Of a stretch of DNA of 14,719 nt, positions 1 to 9,434 are shown piece after piece. This DNA comes from Acephala macrosclerotiorum (lineage: Eukaryota; Ascomycota; Leotiomycetes; Helotiales; Mollisiaceae), in NCBI GenBank assembly GCA_014904845.1, contig MU119877.1:1-14719 (forward strand), read 5' to 3'. Under the pieces are notes generated by a model that did not search any database, was not told the DNA's origin, and saw nothing but the letters and a program-made list of their open reading frames with translations. A program made the position numbers and the translations under genes. Positions within the stretch are counted from its first letter, which is position 1, and each line of letters starts with the position of its first letter.

Positions 1-614
1 CGACCCCGTACCCCATGGGAGGTCCCAGGAGGCAGTCTATATGGCTGTTTATCCGCCTGTCGTAAATCAATACTACTACTACTACTACTACTACTACTTG
101 AGTCCACTGAGGAGGAATCCTTCGAGCCATGGGACCGGAGAACGAGGAAATGTTCCTGCCAGAAGTCGAGATTCGTTGAGAGAGGGTCTGGACAGCATGC
201 TTCGACGAGAATCATGACTTTATTCGCAACTGATTTAAGGATTTGCTATTCTAGCCCTGTAGACTGTTCATCGTGATGTGACAGCTGTGGGCGCGTGTGG
301 TGCGAGGATGACTGCAGGGGCTGATGATCCTCAGCAGGGAGTGCCACTGTGGCGGATACCCCGGACGCCTCAAAATTCAAGACGAATATTACGATACCTT
401 CACCACATGAAAGCACGCGACACTTCTGCAGGGCCAATAACTTCCATCCCAGACTCTCAGGAGCAAGCATTTTCCGTGCTCGTGCAATTGCCGCATAATC
501 AGCAATGGGTCGCCCTTTCCTCGCATGTTGACGAATTTCGTTTGGAAGGGATCACCCCATCAGTGGCCTGACACCCACGTGAACCTGTCAATATCATGAC
601 TTCTGATCTTCAAA
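1..614. other. Non-coding region upstream of the first gene
   Basis: No gene is supported here. Short open frames exist on both strands (for example 278-571 on plus, about 97 codons) but show no recognisable domain, no good initiation context and no splice pattern, and they overlap each other. The only clear structure is a TAC microsatellite at 71-97. The last part probably acts as promoter for the gene starting at 760. Confidence 0.5.
71..97. repeat. (TAC)9 microsatellite
   Basis: Nine perfect tandem copies of TAC (equivalently CTA or ACT) are visible. They lie in apparently non-coding DNA, so the number of copies is likely to vary between strains. Confidence 0.97.
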
Positions 615-620
615 TATAAA
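615..620 (+). promoter_or_regulatory. TATA-like element before the membrane-protein gene
   Basis: A TATAAA hexamer lies 140 bp before the chosen ATG at 760. It is followed by a CA- and A-rich, G-poor stretch (about 650-758) that looks like a typical fungal 5' leader. Assignment is by position and sequence only. Confidence 0.4.
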
Positions 621-759
621 TGTGACTCTCCTTCGCATCGTCGAGAATAAATCAATTCACATCCGACAATTCATCATTCCAAAGGAAACCACGACCATAA
701 TACACCAAGTACAACAACAAAACAAGCAACCAGAAACAGTGCCTCAACCAACCTTCAAA

Positions 760-1365
760 ATGATCCTCTTCGAAACTTCCACCTCCGTCTTCGAACTTCT
801 ATGGGACATCGCCCTAACCCTCTTCATCCTCCGCATCTCCTTCGTCTACTTTATCCTCTCCTTCGCCTCCGGCTGTCTCATCGCCTATTTCCGCATCTCC
901 CAACTTCAACCCGTAAACCACCTTACCCAACCCCAATCAGAACTCTACACTTTACCCTTATGGCTCCTAATGTTCACTCTCTGGGCCCGTTGGGTAGTCG
1001 TCGCGTACGAAGTCCCTCGCGTGAGGGGATTTAGGATTGCTATTGGGTTCGTGGCGTTGGCTTTTATGTTAATTGCTGAGTTGGCTGGTGGGGTGTTTCT
1101 TTATGAGAGAGGATTAGCACCATGGATTTGGGAAACTGATCCTACGGCTGCAACAGCTGGAGGGGTGGCGTTACTGTTGTTTGGATTGATGCCGGCGATT
1201 TTGATGTGCGTGGAGAAGGAGACGGATGAGATGGGGGAGGTGAGGGAGAAGAGGACTAGTCATGGGCATGAGGGGAAGAGTGTTAAGGATGCTGTGTACG
1301 TACCAATTGATCGGATGAGGTATTGCGTGGAGACTGATTTTTGTGTAGACCGGTGGTTGCGTTGA
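760..1365 (+). CDS. Small four-helix integral membrane protein, function unknown
   Basis: Intronless frame of 201 codons. The frame is open to 622, but the ATG at 760 (context TTCAAAATGA) is preferred: it follows an A/C-rich leader and the hydrophobic part begins soon after it, whereas the extra 46 residues from 622 would be polar and leader-like. Hydrophobic segments are visible at about residues 11-34 (possibly extending to 44), 64-82, 93-114 and 131-150, followed by a charged tail of about 50 residues (E/K/R-rich, with HGHEGK). A short basic loop, YEVPRVRGFRIAIG, links helices 2 and 3 and looks like the most characteristic motif. No signal peptide or catalytic motif is seen. I recognise this as a kind of conserved fungal hypothetical membrane protein but cannot name a family or role. 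It converges on the minus-strand gene ending at 1638, with 272 bp between the stops. Confidence 0.72.
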   Translation: MILFETSTSVFELLWDIALTLFILRISFVYFILSFASGCLIAYFRISQLQPVNHLTQPQSELYTLPLWLLMFTLWARWVVVAYEVPRVRGFRIAIGFVALAFMLIAELAGGVFLYERGLAPWIWETDPTAATAGGVALLLFGLMPAILMCVEKETDEMGEVREKRTSHGHEGKSVKDAVYVPIDRMRYCVETDFCVDRWLR

Positions 1366-1637
1366 GCGAGAAGGAAAAGAAGACAAACTGAGTTTTAGAA
1401 ATAGGGACTAGCTTGGGACTTGGGCGGTAGTTTGGACACGCAAAATTGGCGTCTAGGAGGCTATTTGAGAAGCCGTTGGTGTAGCTTGAGCATGCGATTC
1501 TTTGGATGTTCCGCATTGCATGGCGTTGGATTCTTTCACTGTGGGTGTTTGGGGTTGCCAAAATAGGCATGATATCCAATGGCGAAAGCCATTCTGTAAA
1601 TCTCCAGTAATTCATCAAGTCCCCTCTCATTCCTTCC

Positions 1638-2774
1638 TCATCGATCATCGCTTTGCCCTTCGCCCATGTCAATCTCAACTGTCGAAAAATCGATATCATC
1701 ATGCTCATGCCCATCCTTGGCAGCATGCGGTCCACCAGGCCAAGCCCCAGGAACCAGCGTTCTCAACGCCATCCTATTCAAGCTCTCGTCCACGAAAACG
1801 CTCTCCCACTCCTCAAACGGCACCAACCTCCTCCAATCCCCCTCAGTTAACTCCTCAAACCTCCTCGTCCTAATACTCTCCCCCATCTCCACCCCCGGCA
1901 CGAACGCCACCGGCCTCCTCTCCCACGGACTACTAAACGCTCCATTCAAAACCGGCATATCAACCACAACATCCACACTCGCCGTAAAAGCTCCCCCTTC
2001 CTCCCTCTCAACCACAATCCCAACATTCAACCTATCAGGAATCCCATCTTTCGTCCTCTTATTCTCTTTCATATCCCAATCAGTGCCATATTTCGAAGAC
2101 CAGAAATTGCCCACGGTTTTGTAGCGCTGCGTTTGTTCCCATTCGCTTTCTCGTTGGTATTTGGCTGTTGGCCCTACGGTGAGGGGTCCAGCGGGGATTT
2201 GGAGTGAGAGTTCGCCTCCGATGGTGTTTTTTCGACCTTCTTTTGTTGGGAGGCCGTAGATTTTTCGAGGAGCGAATTTGGCAATTGCGGGGTTTATGTC
2301 CTCGGGTCGGGAAGAAGGGTGCTTGGAGAATTGGATCTTGATATTTGCGTTTTTGAATCGAAATCCATGCTCTCCTGACCGAAAGCTGAAGGAAAATACT
2401 ACCAAAGTAGCGGGTTTGGAGTTGTATGTTCCGTGAGAGACGGTTGTCACGAGACCTCGTACGCCTGCATCGGTCAGGTAGGGCACAATATCTTTGTGGA
2501 CGACTTTGATCGTTTTGGTGGATGGAGAGATTGATTCGGTGTATGAGTATGGTATTGATTCGGGCGGGAAAGAGATTGGGATTGCTTCTGATCGGTTTGA
2601 GGATGGGACTTGGATTGTGGTTTCTTCTGTGATTTCGAGGGATGGGGCGCAGGGTAGGGAGAAGGGCGTTTCTGGGGAGGTGTAGGAGGAGAGGATGGAG
2701 TTTACATTGGTCGTGCTGAGGATTTCGGCATCAATTGTCGTGGAAATTCTGCTGGAGAATGGTGCTGTGAGATG
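1638..2774 (-). CDS. Conserved fungal protein of unknown function, start codon unresolved
   Basis: A minus-strand frame is open from 2774 (just after an in-frame TAG at 2775-2777) to the TGA at 1638-1640. Its composition is clearly protein-like: the N-terminal part is Ser/Thr/Pro-rich and hydrophilic, then comes a probable folded, beta-rich region with motifs such as VPYLTDAGVRGLVTTVSHG (from 2486), WDMKENKRTKDGIPDRLN and a C-terminal FEELTEGDWRRLVPFEEW. The alternation of K+DGIP and a following V/F strand run resembles fungal hypothetical proteins I have seen, but I cannot assign a named domain. No transmembrane segment or signal peptide is evident. There is no in-frame ATG anywhere from the upstream stop through the first conserved motifs, and no minus-strand ATG between 2775 and about 3270 that could supply a nearby first exon. 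The codon at 2745-2747, where a start would fit (I-S-T-T-I-D-A-E), reads ATT. The gene may have lost its start, use a non-AUG start, or carry an error. If translation began at 2747 the product would have 369 residues. Confidence 0.6.
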   Translation of the reverse strand, partial: HLTAPFSSRISTTIDAEILSTTNVNSILSSYTSPETPFSLPCAPSLEITEETTIQVPSSNRSEAIPISFPPESIPYSYTESISPSTKTIKVVHKDIVPYLTDAGVRGLVTTVSHGTYNSKPATLVVFSFSFRSGEHGFRFKNANIKIQFSKHPSSRPEDINPAIAKFAPRKIYGLPTKEGRKNTIGGELSLQIPAGPLTVGPTAKYQRESEWEQTQRYKTVGNFWSSKYGTDWDMKENKRTKDGIPDRLNVGIVVEREEGGAFTASVDVVVDMPVLNGAFSSPWERRPVAFVPGVEMGESIRTRRFEELTEGDWRRLVPFEEWESVFVDESLNRMALRTLVPGAWPGGPHAAKDGHEHDDIDFSTVEIDMGEGQSDDR

Positions 2775-4862
2775 CTAGCTATTCTTTTCAAAGAGAGAAG
2801 AGGTGAAAAGTTGGCAGGTAGTTAGTGTCGAAGATCTGTAGATCACTAAGTGGGGAGTGAGGTTGGTGGCTTGTCGATCACCCGCTGCTAAGACCTCCCA
2901 GATGTACGCTGTATCTTTTGACTCTATCAAGAATCTCGGCTCGACTCTGGAGACTCTGGTGAAGTTTTTTTTTTTTGCTGTTGTAGTTGCCGTCGCTGCT
3001 TCAGTATATATAGGCTCGGGATGATGTTCTGCAGAGCAGGTATGCTTCAAACGTTCGTCCAATCGACCGTACCCCTCACCCGTGCAATTGTGAGACCAAA
3101 TCTACTAGTATTAATGTCTAGCTCTTAATTCGAATCGATTCTTAACTCACAGGCTTATTCCCGTTGTATGTGTGTTATTGATGTGTATTCGTAGAAGTAT
3201 TTTAGAAAATTAATGTTAAAGTATTCGTAGGGCTAGCTTCGGCTCCTCCGCGAGAAAACTACTTCGACCCATGCACACCTGCTCTTGTAGAAGTCCTCAA
3301 CAATAAAGAGATGGCTCTTATAACTATCAAAAAAATCCTTATGTTATATCAAGTTTGCAGAAAATTCCTAAAAAGGTAAGCTATAATTGTTCGTTCTCAG
3401 CACACCCCGCACTGTTCACTACCCACGGCCATTCTATGCTGATATTCCGCCGTTGGTTACAGTTGCGTCGAGATTATTCTCTTATTATGCCTCTAGCATT
3501 CTCTTTTGCACTTTCAAAGTTGCGATGTGCATCCGTAAGACCTTTTAGAAGAGTCGTTTCCAAGTGTTCGTAGCTCCGACCTCCATCCACCAAGCGACTT
3601 TGGGCTTTGATGTCTGACCATTTGCGCCATAGCAATAAACGATACTTCCAAGTTGAGATTTATCTTACTGATAATGTCACTGATGAGTTGTATCGTGCTC
3701 ATAGTGCCTTGCACAAATCGTAAGCCGTAAATATCTGTTGTTCTCCTGGCCTCAAGTTACCCCTTCCGAACCATAATCCTAATGTCCTGCCATCTGTGCC
3801 CTTCCCATATTCCATATGCTCTCTACTGATACTCAGAGTAGTTTCCAGTGTTTTTGCTGTCTCCTATTGCACTTTCAGGCTCTCGTCGAATAGGCTGCTT
3901 CAAGTGTTCGTGATGACTTGGGTTCTTGGAAAAGGAACTAGCTGCTGTCTAGAATTGAGATCAGCAAGGTTCCGTGAGAATGGAAGAGGATATGAAGCAT
4001 CCCCTGGCTCATTAAAAGCTATTTTAGTTGATCGGGGGCTTGGTAGGGGAGAAGAAGCCTGGAACCTGTCAATAGAAGGACCAGATCCGCACCCGCCTTG
4101 GTATCAGAAATTCGAAATGTATAGATTTGAGAAGAGAATCTCGGCAATACACTCACATATTGTGATTGGTAGTAGTATTATGTCTAGTATTGGAGTTGCG
4201 TACCTTGAGGTATAAATGCGCTGTGCGCGCAGTTGAACAATAGAGAGTCTCAGCAAGCCTCGTGATATCAGAATCTCCGAACGCGTAAACTTCTGAATGA
4301 ATTCCTTGTAAGCTTAGACTGTCTTCTAGACGTTGTTAAATTAAAAATTAGATGTTTGTTATTGGAATAATTAGCTTGGTGCCGGAAGAAGTTGCTGCAA
4401 TGGACAGTTTAGAAATTGCTTTGGATTAAGAGGGGCTGAACAGGGATGACTTCACAGTATTTTGCCTCCGATCAAGTTGATTGATCAGTTGGCAAATTCA
4501 TCGTAGTTGAAAATCTAGGAAATGTCTGATAGACGGCGACTTATCAAGCCAGTAGTGTGCAACAGCGGACACACTCTGGGCTAAGGAGGGGAAAAGGAGG
4601 GTCAGCGCGACATCACTTGATAATATCTTGCCTCTAGTCGATACCAACGATCAAATTAGCTCAGAATCACTTTAAAATCCTTTAAAAGCTTGCCAAAATT
4701 GCCATTTTTAGTTCCATTAGGCTCTCATTTGTTGTTCGCGGCCCTGACGAAATTCTACAAAGTCGTTAGCGAGACGAGGTCACATCAACAGCGCGTCAAC
4801 CCTTCTTCGCAAGTTCTTTCTCCTCGGAACAGCAGCGTTAGTGATAAGAAATACTCCTAGCA
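2775..4862. other. Long intergenic region without a supportable gene
   Basis: About 2.1 kb with stops in every frame and no recognisable protein. It contains a T12 tract (2965-2976), a TATATATA-like stretch near 3005-3012, and two loosely similar segments (about 3410-3575 and 3775-3915) that share GCACTTTCA and AAGTGTTCGT blocks in the same order. The longest open frame (3796-4215, plus) shows no domain, and its first ATG has no support. The region could be old, degraded repeat DNA. The last few hundred bases (4400-4862) should hold the promoter of the F-box gene, but no clear core element was identified. Confidence 0.5.
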
Positions 4863-6823
4863 ATGGCCAACGCAACTGTTTTTGCGCAGGCTGCTGTGTT
4901 TCCTTCAGATGTTTGGGTTTGCGTTGGTCACCAGGTGAGCCCCTTTGAATCCCACAGCTGAGCTGGAATCGCAGGCTACTGACTATGACCTTGTAGATCG
5001 TTGCCAAGAAAGACCTCAAATCCCTGACCGAAACCTGTAAAGCCTTCCGAACCCTCTTCACGCCGATTCTGTGCAGTCACCAGGTCATTGAGCTACATGA
5101 GTACGGCGTTAAGCATTCGCTCGAGGAAGATCTACCAGCCGGGTTTCGATATACAAAGCATATTGAATTTGATCTGAACGAGCTTGCTAGTATTGATGGA
5201 GGTGATCTGGACGAAGACTACAATACGGACTTCAATGCAAACTATGCGCAGCATATCGTCAAGTTGGTAGAGGCAATGCCAAACCTTACGTCTTTCAGGT
5301 TGGTTGGTTGTCTACATCACTGAGAAGAGACTGACTGAAATTGAAGCTTCCGTGATGATTTCTACCAGATGGATAATGGCCCAGCCTTGATTCTCCGAGA
5401 CCCGGCACTCTTGAACACCCTCACTGCTCACAAAAGTCTGTCAAACCTGGCTATCACGTTCTGCGCTCGGCCTGAAGAAGATGACTTTCGATTTAACTCC
5501 TACATGCCAATCCTAGGATTCCAAAACCTCACGTCGCTTGAGATCTACAACTTTCATAAGCGGGAAGACGAAGACGCCATCAAGGATCTAGCTAAGGTCC
5601 TCCATGTTTGCCCTGGTCTTAAGAAGCTTGGTCTTGGCAGAGAGTTAGGAGAGCTTGCTGATGATTTAGGGTCTGAAGATGGTGTTTCTGATACTGCCGA
5701 GGTAACAGATTCCCAAATTGAAAAATTCCGATTCATTGAGAAGCTTTGTCACGAGTACTCCTCAATGACAGCCGCCCCTCCGCTAGGTCTGACAACACTC
5801 CGACTTGGGACTAGCATGCTCCTCCTCAAGACAAAGTCGAACGGAGCTCAGAACTACCTCTCAAAGCTTGTTAATCTCAGTGGTCTCAAAGTCCTCCACA
5901 TTTGGAATTCGCATATCAACCCACATGGAACAACTACCCTCGTTGCGAACGGTGTGGCCCTCGAGCATGATTGGGATATTTTGAAAGGCTGTACTTCACT
6001 ACGCTACGTGGAGATCAAGGCGTTGGACTACTATGCTTGCGAGGGGATCAACGCCATTGGTGCTACCATTGAGGAACTTGTCATCACAGGATATGGTTGG
6101 CGTCAGAGCCCTGACAATGTCTCGAATTTTAGCAGATTGATGCTTCCGAACTTGGCGATGCTTGTCGTGGATGAAAGAAATTATGCTTACAACTTTGGCC
6201 AGGAGAAATGTTCGGTTCTCGATCACCTACAAGATCACGGACATTCGCTAAAGAGACTTGCCATTGGTCTGGACTTCAATGCCCAATGGGTAAGCCTTCC
6301 CTGTCATTTATCATCATTGAGCTATTTCTGATAACTTTCACAGGAAGAGTTCTCGAGTAGATTACAGGCAATGCCAAATTTGACCTCACTGAGCATTCAA
6401 AGACGAGGCGGTTCTCTGTGGCTCGGAGGCGGTTCAGTGACGGAGCAGGCGAATGTTGCATATTCCTATGCTGGGTTGGCAAAGTGGAAATGTCCATCCC
6501 TACAAATGGTTTGCATCGACATCCATGCATGGCAGTTGACTGCGGAGCCTGGTGTGGAGCTGTTGTCGGAGGATGACATCGGCAATGCCATTCAATTCCG
6601 GCCACTTGACCTGGACGAGATGGTGTCGGTTGATTTATTCACATATCGAGATTATGCATCCTCAGCTCAGGCTGGATTGTCCGACCGACCCCAGATCTCT
6701 GGGCTGTTGATGAATCTCCGGGACGACGACGAGGATATGGAGGATGACACGGATGTGAATGTTGATGAGGATGAGGACGAGGATCATGATGAGAGCGAGG
6801 GAGACGATGATGAGGAAGATTGA
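4863..6823 (+). CDS. F-box/leucine-rich-repeat-like protein with acidic C-terminus
   Basis: Four exons: 4863-4934, 4997-5298, 5347-6289 and 6344-6823, giving 598 residues. The introns (62, 48 and 54 nt) begin GTGAGC, GTTGGT and GTAAGC, end in AG, and have CTGAC/CTGATAAC-like branch sites; all three junctions keep the frame. The ATG at 4863 is the first after an in-frame TAA at 4845. Residues about 13-50 (FPSDVW...KKDLKSLTETCKAFRTLFTPIL) resemble an F-box, though its usual LPxEL opening is degenerate. The rest has spaced leucine-rich motifs (MPNLTSFSF, LTSLEIYNF, LKKLGLG, LTTLRLG, LKVLHIWN, LPNLAMLVV, LKRLAIGL, MPNLTSLSI) typical of fungal LRR-like F-box proteins. The final 33 residues (566-598) are almost all Asp/Glu. 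Family knowledge suggests a substrate adaptor of an SCF ubiquitin ligase binding Skp1 through the F-box, but no substrate can be inferred. Its stop lies 19 bp from the stop of the convergent gene. Confidence 0.85.
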
Positions 6824-6842
6824 AGGAAAGAACACTATGTAC

Positions 6843-7569
6843 CTAGAGTTTGCTTCCATCACCAATGCCCCTCTCCTCCACCGTCATCTGAAAAGCAATA
6901 TGCCCGTAATAAGCATATCCACCCTCCGCCGGATCCAAAAGTATCCTCCTCCTCTGCCGAAAGTGCTCCGTGTGATGGTACTCCTCATGAACCTCCACAT
7001 TCTCCCACCCCACTAAAGCAATAAAAGCCCTCTCACACCCATCGACAGCTTCCAATACTGGTCCACCAGCTATCCCCATAAATCCTGGAACGTTCTGGAC
7101 TATCGATACCCAATTCGCCCATGCCATATCCCAGGCTGGGGTTGTGGAGAGGTAAATTGCCGTCCCTGTAACTGGAGCGCCGAGGCCGAGACTTTTGCAT
7201 TGTGGGGAGAAGCTGGATATTAGAGCATGGCGTATTGTAAGTCCTGGAGGCGAGGAAGTGAGTGTTGAGAGGAGGTTGGTAAATTCGGCATAGGCGGAAG
7301 ACGAGAGGAAGGCGTGGTGATGGGAGAGAAGACCTCTAACTGGTGATTGTTAGAACTTGAGCAAGTTTGTGTCGGAGAAGTGACTTACCAACGTGCAGTT
7401 GAACTCTTTCTGAATCCTCGACGTGTCTTCCCCAGTATAGACGCTTGAATCCTGGTGTTCGGCGGATCAGGTCGAGGATTGCTTTCCAGGTTTGGCCTGC
7501 TTGTGAGATTCCGTCGAGGTTGTGGATAGTAGGGATGGAGACGATGATTATTTGCGTTGGTTCGACCAT
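6843..7569 (-). CDS. Tandem ABM-like (dimeric alpha/beta barrel) protein, possible HmgX-type partner of homogentisate metabolism
   Basis: Two exons on the minus strand, 7569-7389 and 7339-6843, separated by a 49-nt intron (GTAAGT ... CACCAG) that joins in frame; the product has 225 residues. The ATG at 7569 is in good context (TCGAAATGG) and precedes the first conserved strand, TQIIIVSIP; longer starts on the same frame (for example at 7684) are possible but add non-conserved sequence. Two related halves are visible: residues 28-73 (W...I...TPGFKRLYWGRHVED...VQLHV...HHAFL) and 134-187 (WANWVSIVQNVPGFMGIAG...FIALVGWENVEVHEEYHHTEHF). Each has the strand, PGF helix turn, strand and final W/H helix layout of antibiotic-biosynthesis-monooxygenase-like ferredoxin folds. 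No cofactor site can be assigned. It is divergent from homogentisate dioxygenase, so a role in tyrosine catabolism is an inference; in Aspergillus fumigatus, as I recall, the unknown-function gene hmgX adjoins hmgA. Confidence 0.82.
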
Positions 7570-8024
7570 TTCGACGTGGCGTGCTTCGATCGCAGAAACT
7601 CTTGCCCAACCCACTACATAGTGGCAGTAGTAAGAATATGCGAAGTTCTTAAGACTCGTGGTTAGAATTCTGACTCGGATTTCCATGACGAGGTCTGACC
7701 TAGGTGCATGTGCAATTAACAGGGGAGAGCTTCCCCGCACCCCGCATATTTGCTGACGGGATGATCTGACGAGGACTTTGCGATATTTATTGCTGATGCT
7801 ACCACAGTTGAATTTCCATGCCTATCAATTAATGACCTCAGCCTCTTGAAATTGGTGGATGCCTACTATTGTCACGCGTGTCAATATCCCAATGTTTATA
7901 TAATTGCTGGGCCACTCATACTTTAGAGGTTTTCAACGAAGCCATCTGCCATTCTCTGCGCACCTCAAATTTACCGAGTTCCAATAGAAACAAGAGCAAG
8001 GGATAAAGCAAAGAGCGAGCAGAA
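7570..8024. promoter_or_regulatory. Shared divergent promoter region between the ABM-like and homogentisate dioxygenase genes
   Basis: Only 455 bp separate the two start codons, so both promoters must lie here. Facing the dioxygenase, TATATAA occurs at 7897-7903, about 122 bp before its ATG. Facing the other gene, the minus strand reads ATAAATATCG at 7790-7781, about 210 bp before its ATG, a weaker candidate. No binding site for a known pathway regulator was recognised. The arrangement makes co-regulation possible but does not show it. Confidence 0.55.
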
Positions 8025-9434
8025 ATGCCAGTAACAAAGTTCAGCGTCCCAGAGAGATACAAATACCTCGAAGGAATTGGGAGTTATCATCAGTAGGTCC
8101 CCCAAGGACTTGATATCGGTCTGGAAGACTGATGAAGATGACTCAGATCCGAAGCCATCGCTGGAGCAAACCCGATCGGCGCAAACAGTCCTCAAGTCCC
8201 TCCTTACAGTCTCAGCACAGAGCGGACTTCCGGCAGTTCGTTCACTGCTTCAAGGGCTGGCAATTTGCAAACATGGCTGTACCGTGTTCATCCGTCTCTC
8301 GCACATGGGGAGTTCTCGCCAATCTCCAAAACAGAAATTGAGCCAGATTTTCAATTGTCACCCAATGCTCTTCGATGGAGCGACTTTCCAATTGAAGATG
8401 GGAAGGACTGGGTCTCTTCCCAGAAAATGATTGCAAAGTCTGGAGATCCGTCGACAAAGACAGGATTGGCATATCATGTGTACTCTGCCTCCAGAGACAT
8501 GGACCCTCGAACCATCTTTTTCTCTACTGATGGCGACCTCCTGATCATCCCGCAAACTGGCACCCTCGATATCCAGACCGAGCTTGGAAATTTGCTGGTG
8601 CGCCAGAACGAGATTGCTGTCATTCCTAGAGGCATTAGGTACAGAGTAACTCTTCCCCACGGACCAGCCAGAGGCTATACCTGTGAGCTGTATCAAGGTC
8701 ACTTCCAGCTTCCAGAACTTGGACCCATTGGATCGTGCTCTTTAGCCAATGTCCGTGATTTTCAGGTTCCGACAGCTCGTTTCGAAGGCAGCATTGAGAA
8801 AGGGATAGCAATTTGCCAAGCTTCCAACTGGACTGTGATCACCAAATTCGCAGGTCGACTGTACTCTTGCACTCAAGACCACAATCCTTTCGATATTGCC
8901 GCTTGGCACGGCACCTACTATCCCTTCAAGTATGACTTGGGACGTTTCAGTGTGATAGGAAGCATCCTATACGACCATCCTGATCCAAGTATCTTCACTG
9001 TCCTGACTGCACCCTCCCATCGAGAGCCAGGAACAGCAGTGGTCGATTTCGCCATACTTCCTCCTCGCTGGCTCGTGATGGAAGATACATATTGGCCTCC
9101 TTATTATCATCGCAACACAATGAGCGAGTTCGTCGGAGTCATCAACAACAACCAAGATCAGAATTCGATGTGGAACAAGGGGGTCGGATTCAAGCCATTC
9201 GGAGCCATGCTCAACAATTCGATGGTGCCTCATGGGGCAGATAAGAAGACGCACCAGGATGCGAGGACAAGTAAACTGAAGCCAGAGAAGGTTGGCACGG
9301 AGGGGTTCATGCTATTTTTGTTCGAGAGTGAGGCCATGATGGCTGTTAGTGGTTGGGCGATGCAAGCTGTCAGTAGTTCAGGTGCGGATTCGAAGTCGAT
9401 GAGTGTGATATTGAAAGAGAAGGCGAAATTGTGA
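8025..9434 (+). CDS. Homogentisate 1,2-dioxygenase, divergent in the C-terminal region
   Basis: Two exons, 8025-8092 and 8147-9434, with a 54-nt intron (GTAGGT ... CTCAG) whose removal rebuilds the family sequence SYHQSEAIAGANPIGANSPQ; 451 residues, close to the usual 440-450. It cleaves the ring of homogentisate to 4-maleylacetoacetate with Fe(II) and O2, in the cytosolic tyrosine/phenylalanine catabolic pathway. Key residues match the human enzyme: His300 in YDHPDPSIF (human His292), His344 and Glu350 in YYHRNTMSEF (iron ligands, human His335 and Glu341), and His385 in MVPHG (third ligand, human His371). The distance from Glu350 to His385 is 35 residues rather than 30, with an Asn/Gln-rich loop (NNNQDQNSMWNKG) and LNNSM in place of the usual LHxxM. 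After His385 the sequence departs from typical enzymes. It may be a paralogue rather than the main catabolic enzyme, but it should still bind iron. Start context GAAATGC is ordinary and the N-terminus MPVTKFSV is typical. Confidence 0.93.

Noticed and set aside
71..97. Microsatellite as a coding or CRISPR-like repeat
   Set aside because: A simple trinucleotide run without spacers, and no supported coding frame crosses it.
278..571. Plus-strand open frame of 97 codons near the left edge
   Set aside because: No domain, weak initiation context, and an overlapping open frame on the other strand; open by chance is the simpler reading.
2494..2685. Plus-strand open frame opposite the minus-strand gene
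   Set aside because: It lies entirely antisense to the N-terminal part of the 1638-2774 coding frame and is a shadow of it.
2775..3062. Minus-strand open frame that might be a first exon of the 1638-2774 gene
   Set aside because: It has no ATG, contains a poly-Lys run from the T12 tract, and no splice donor gives a sensible junction.
3290..3380. Possible remnant of a psq-type helix-turn-helix (ALVEVLNNKEMALITIKK) from a pogo/Tc1 transposase
   Set aside because: Similarity is loose and short, and no DDE domain or inverted repeats follow it.
3796..4215. Plus-strand open frame of 139 codons in the gene-free region
   Set aside because: Low-complexity start, no recognisable motif, no splice or promoter support.
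4780..5061. Minus-strand open frame over the start of the F-box gene
   Set aside because: It runs antisense to exons 1 and 2 and an intron with clean borders; the plus-strand model explains the region.
7336..7740. Longer N-terminus for the ABM-like protein starting above 7569
   Set aside because: The added residues are not conserved-looking and include the region expected to hold the promoter; the ATG at 7569 directly precedes the first family strand.
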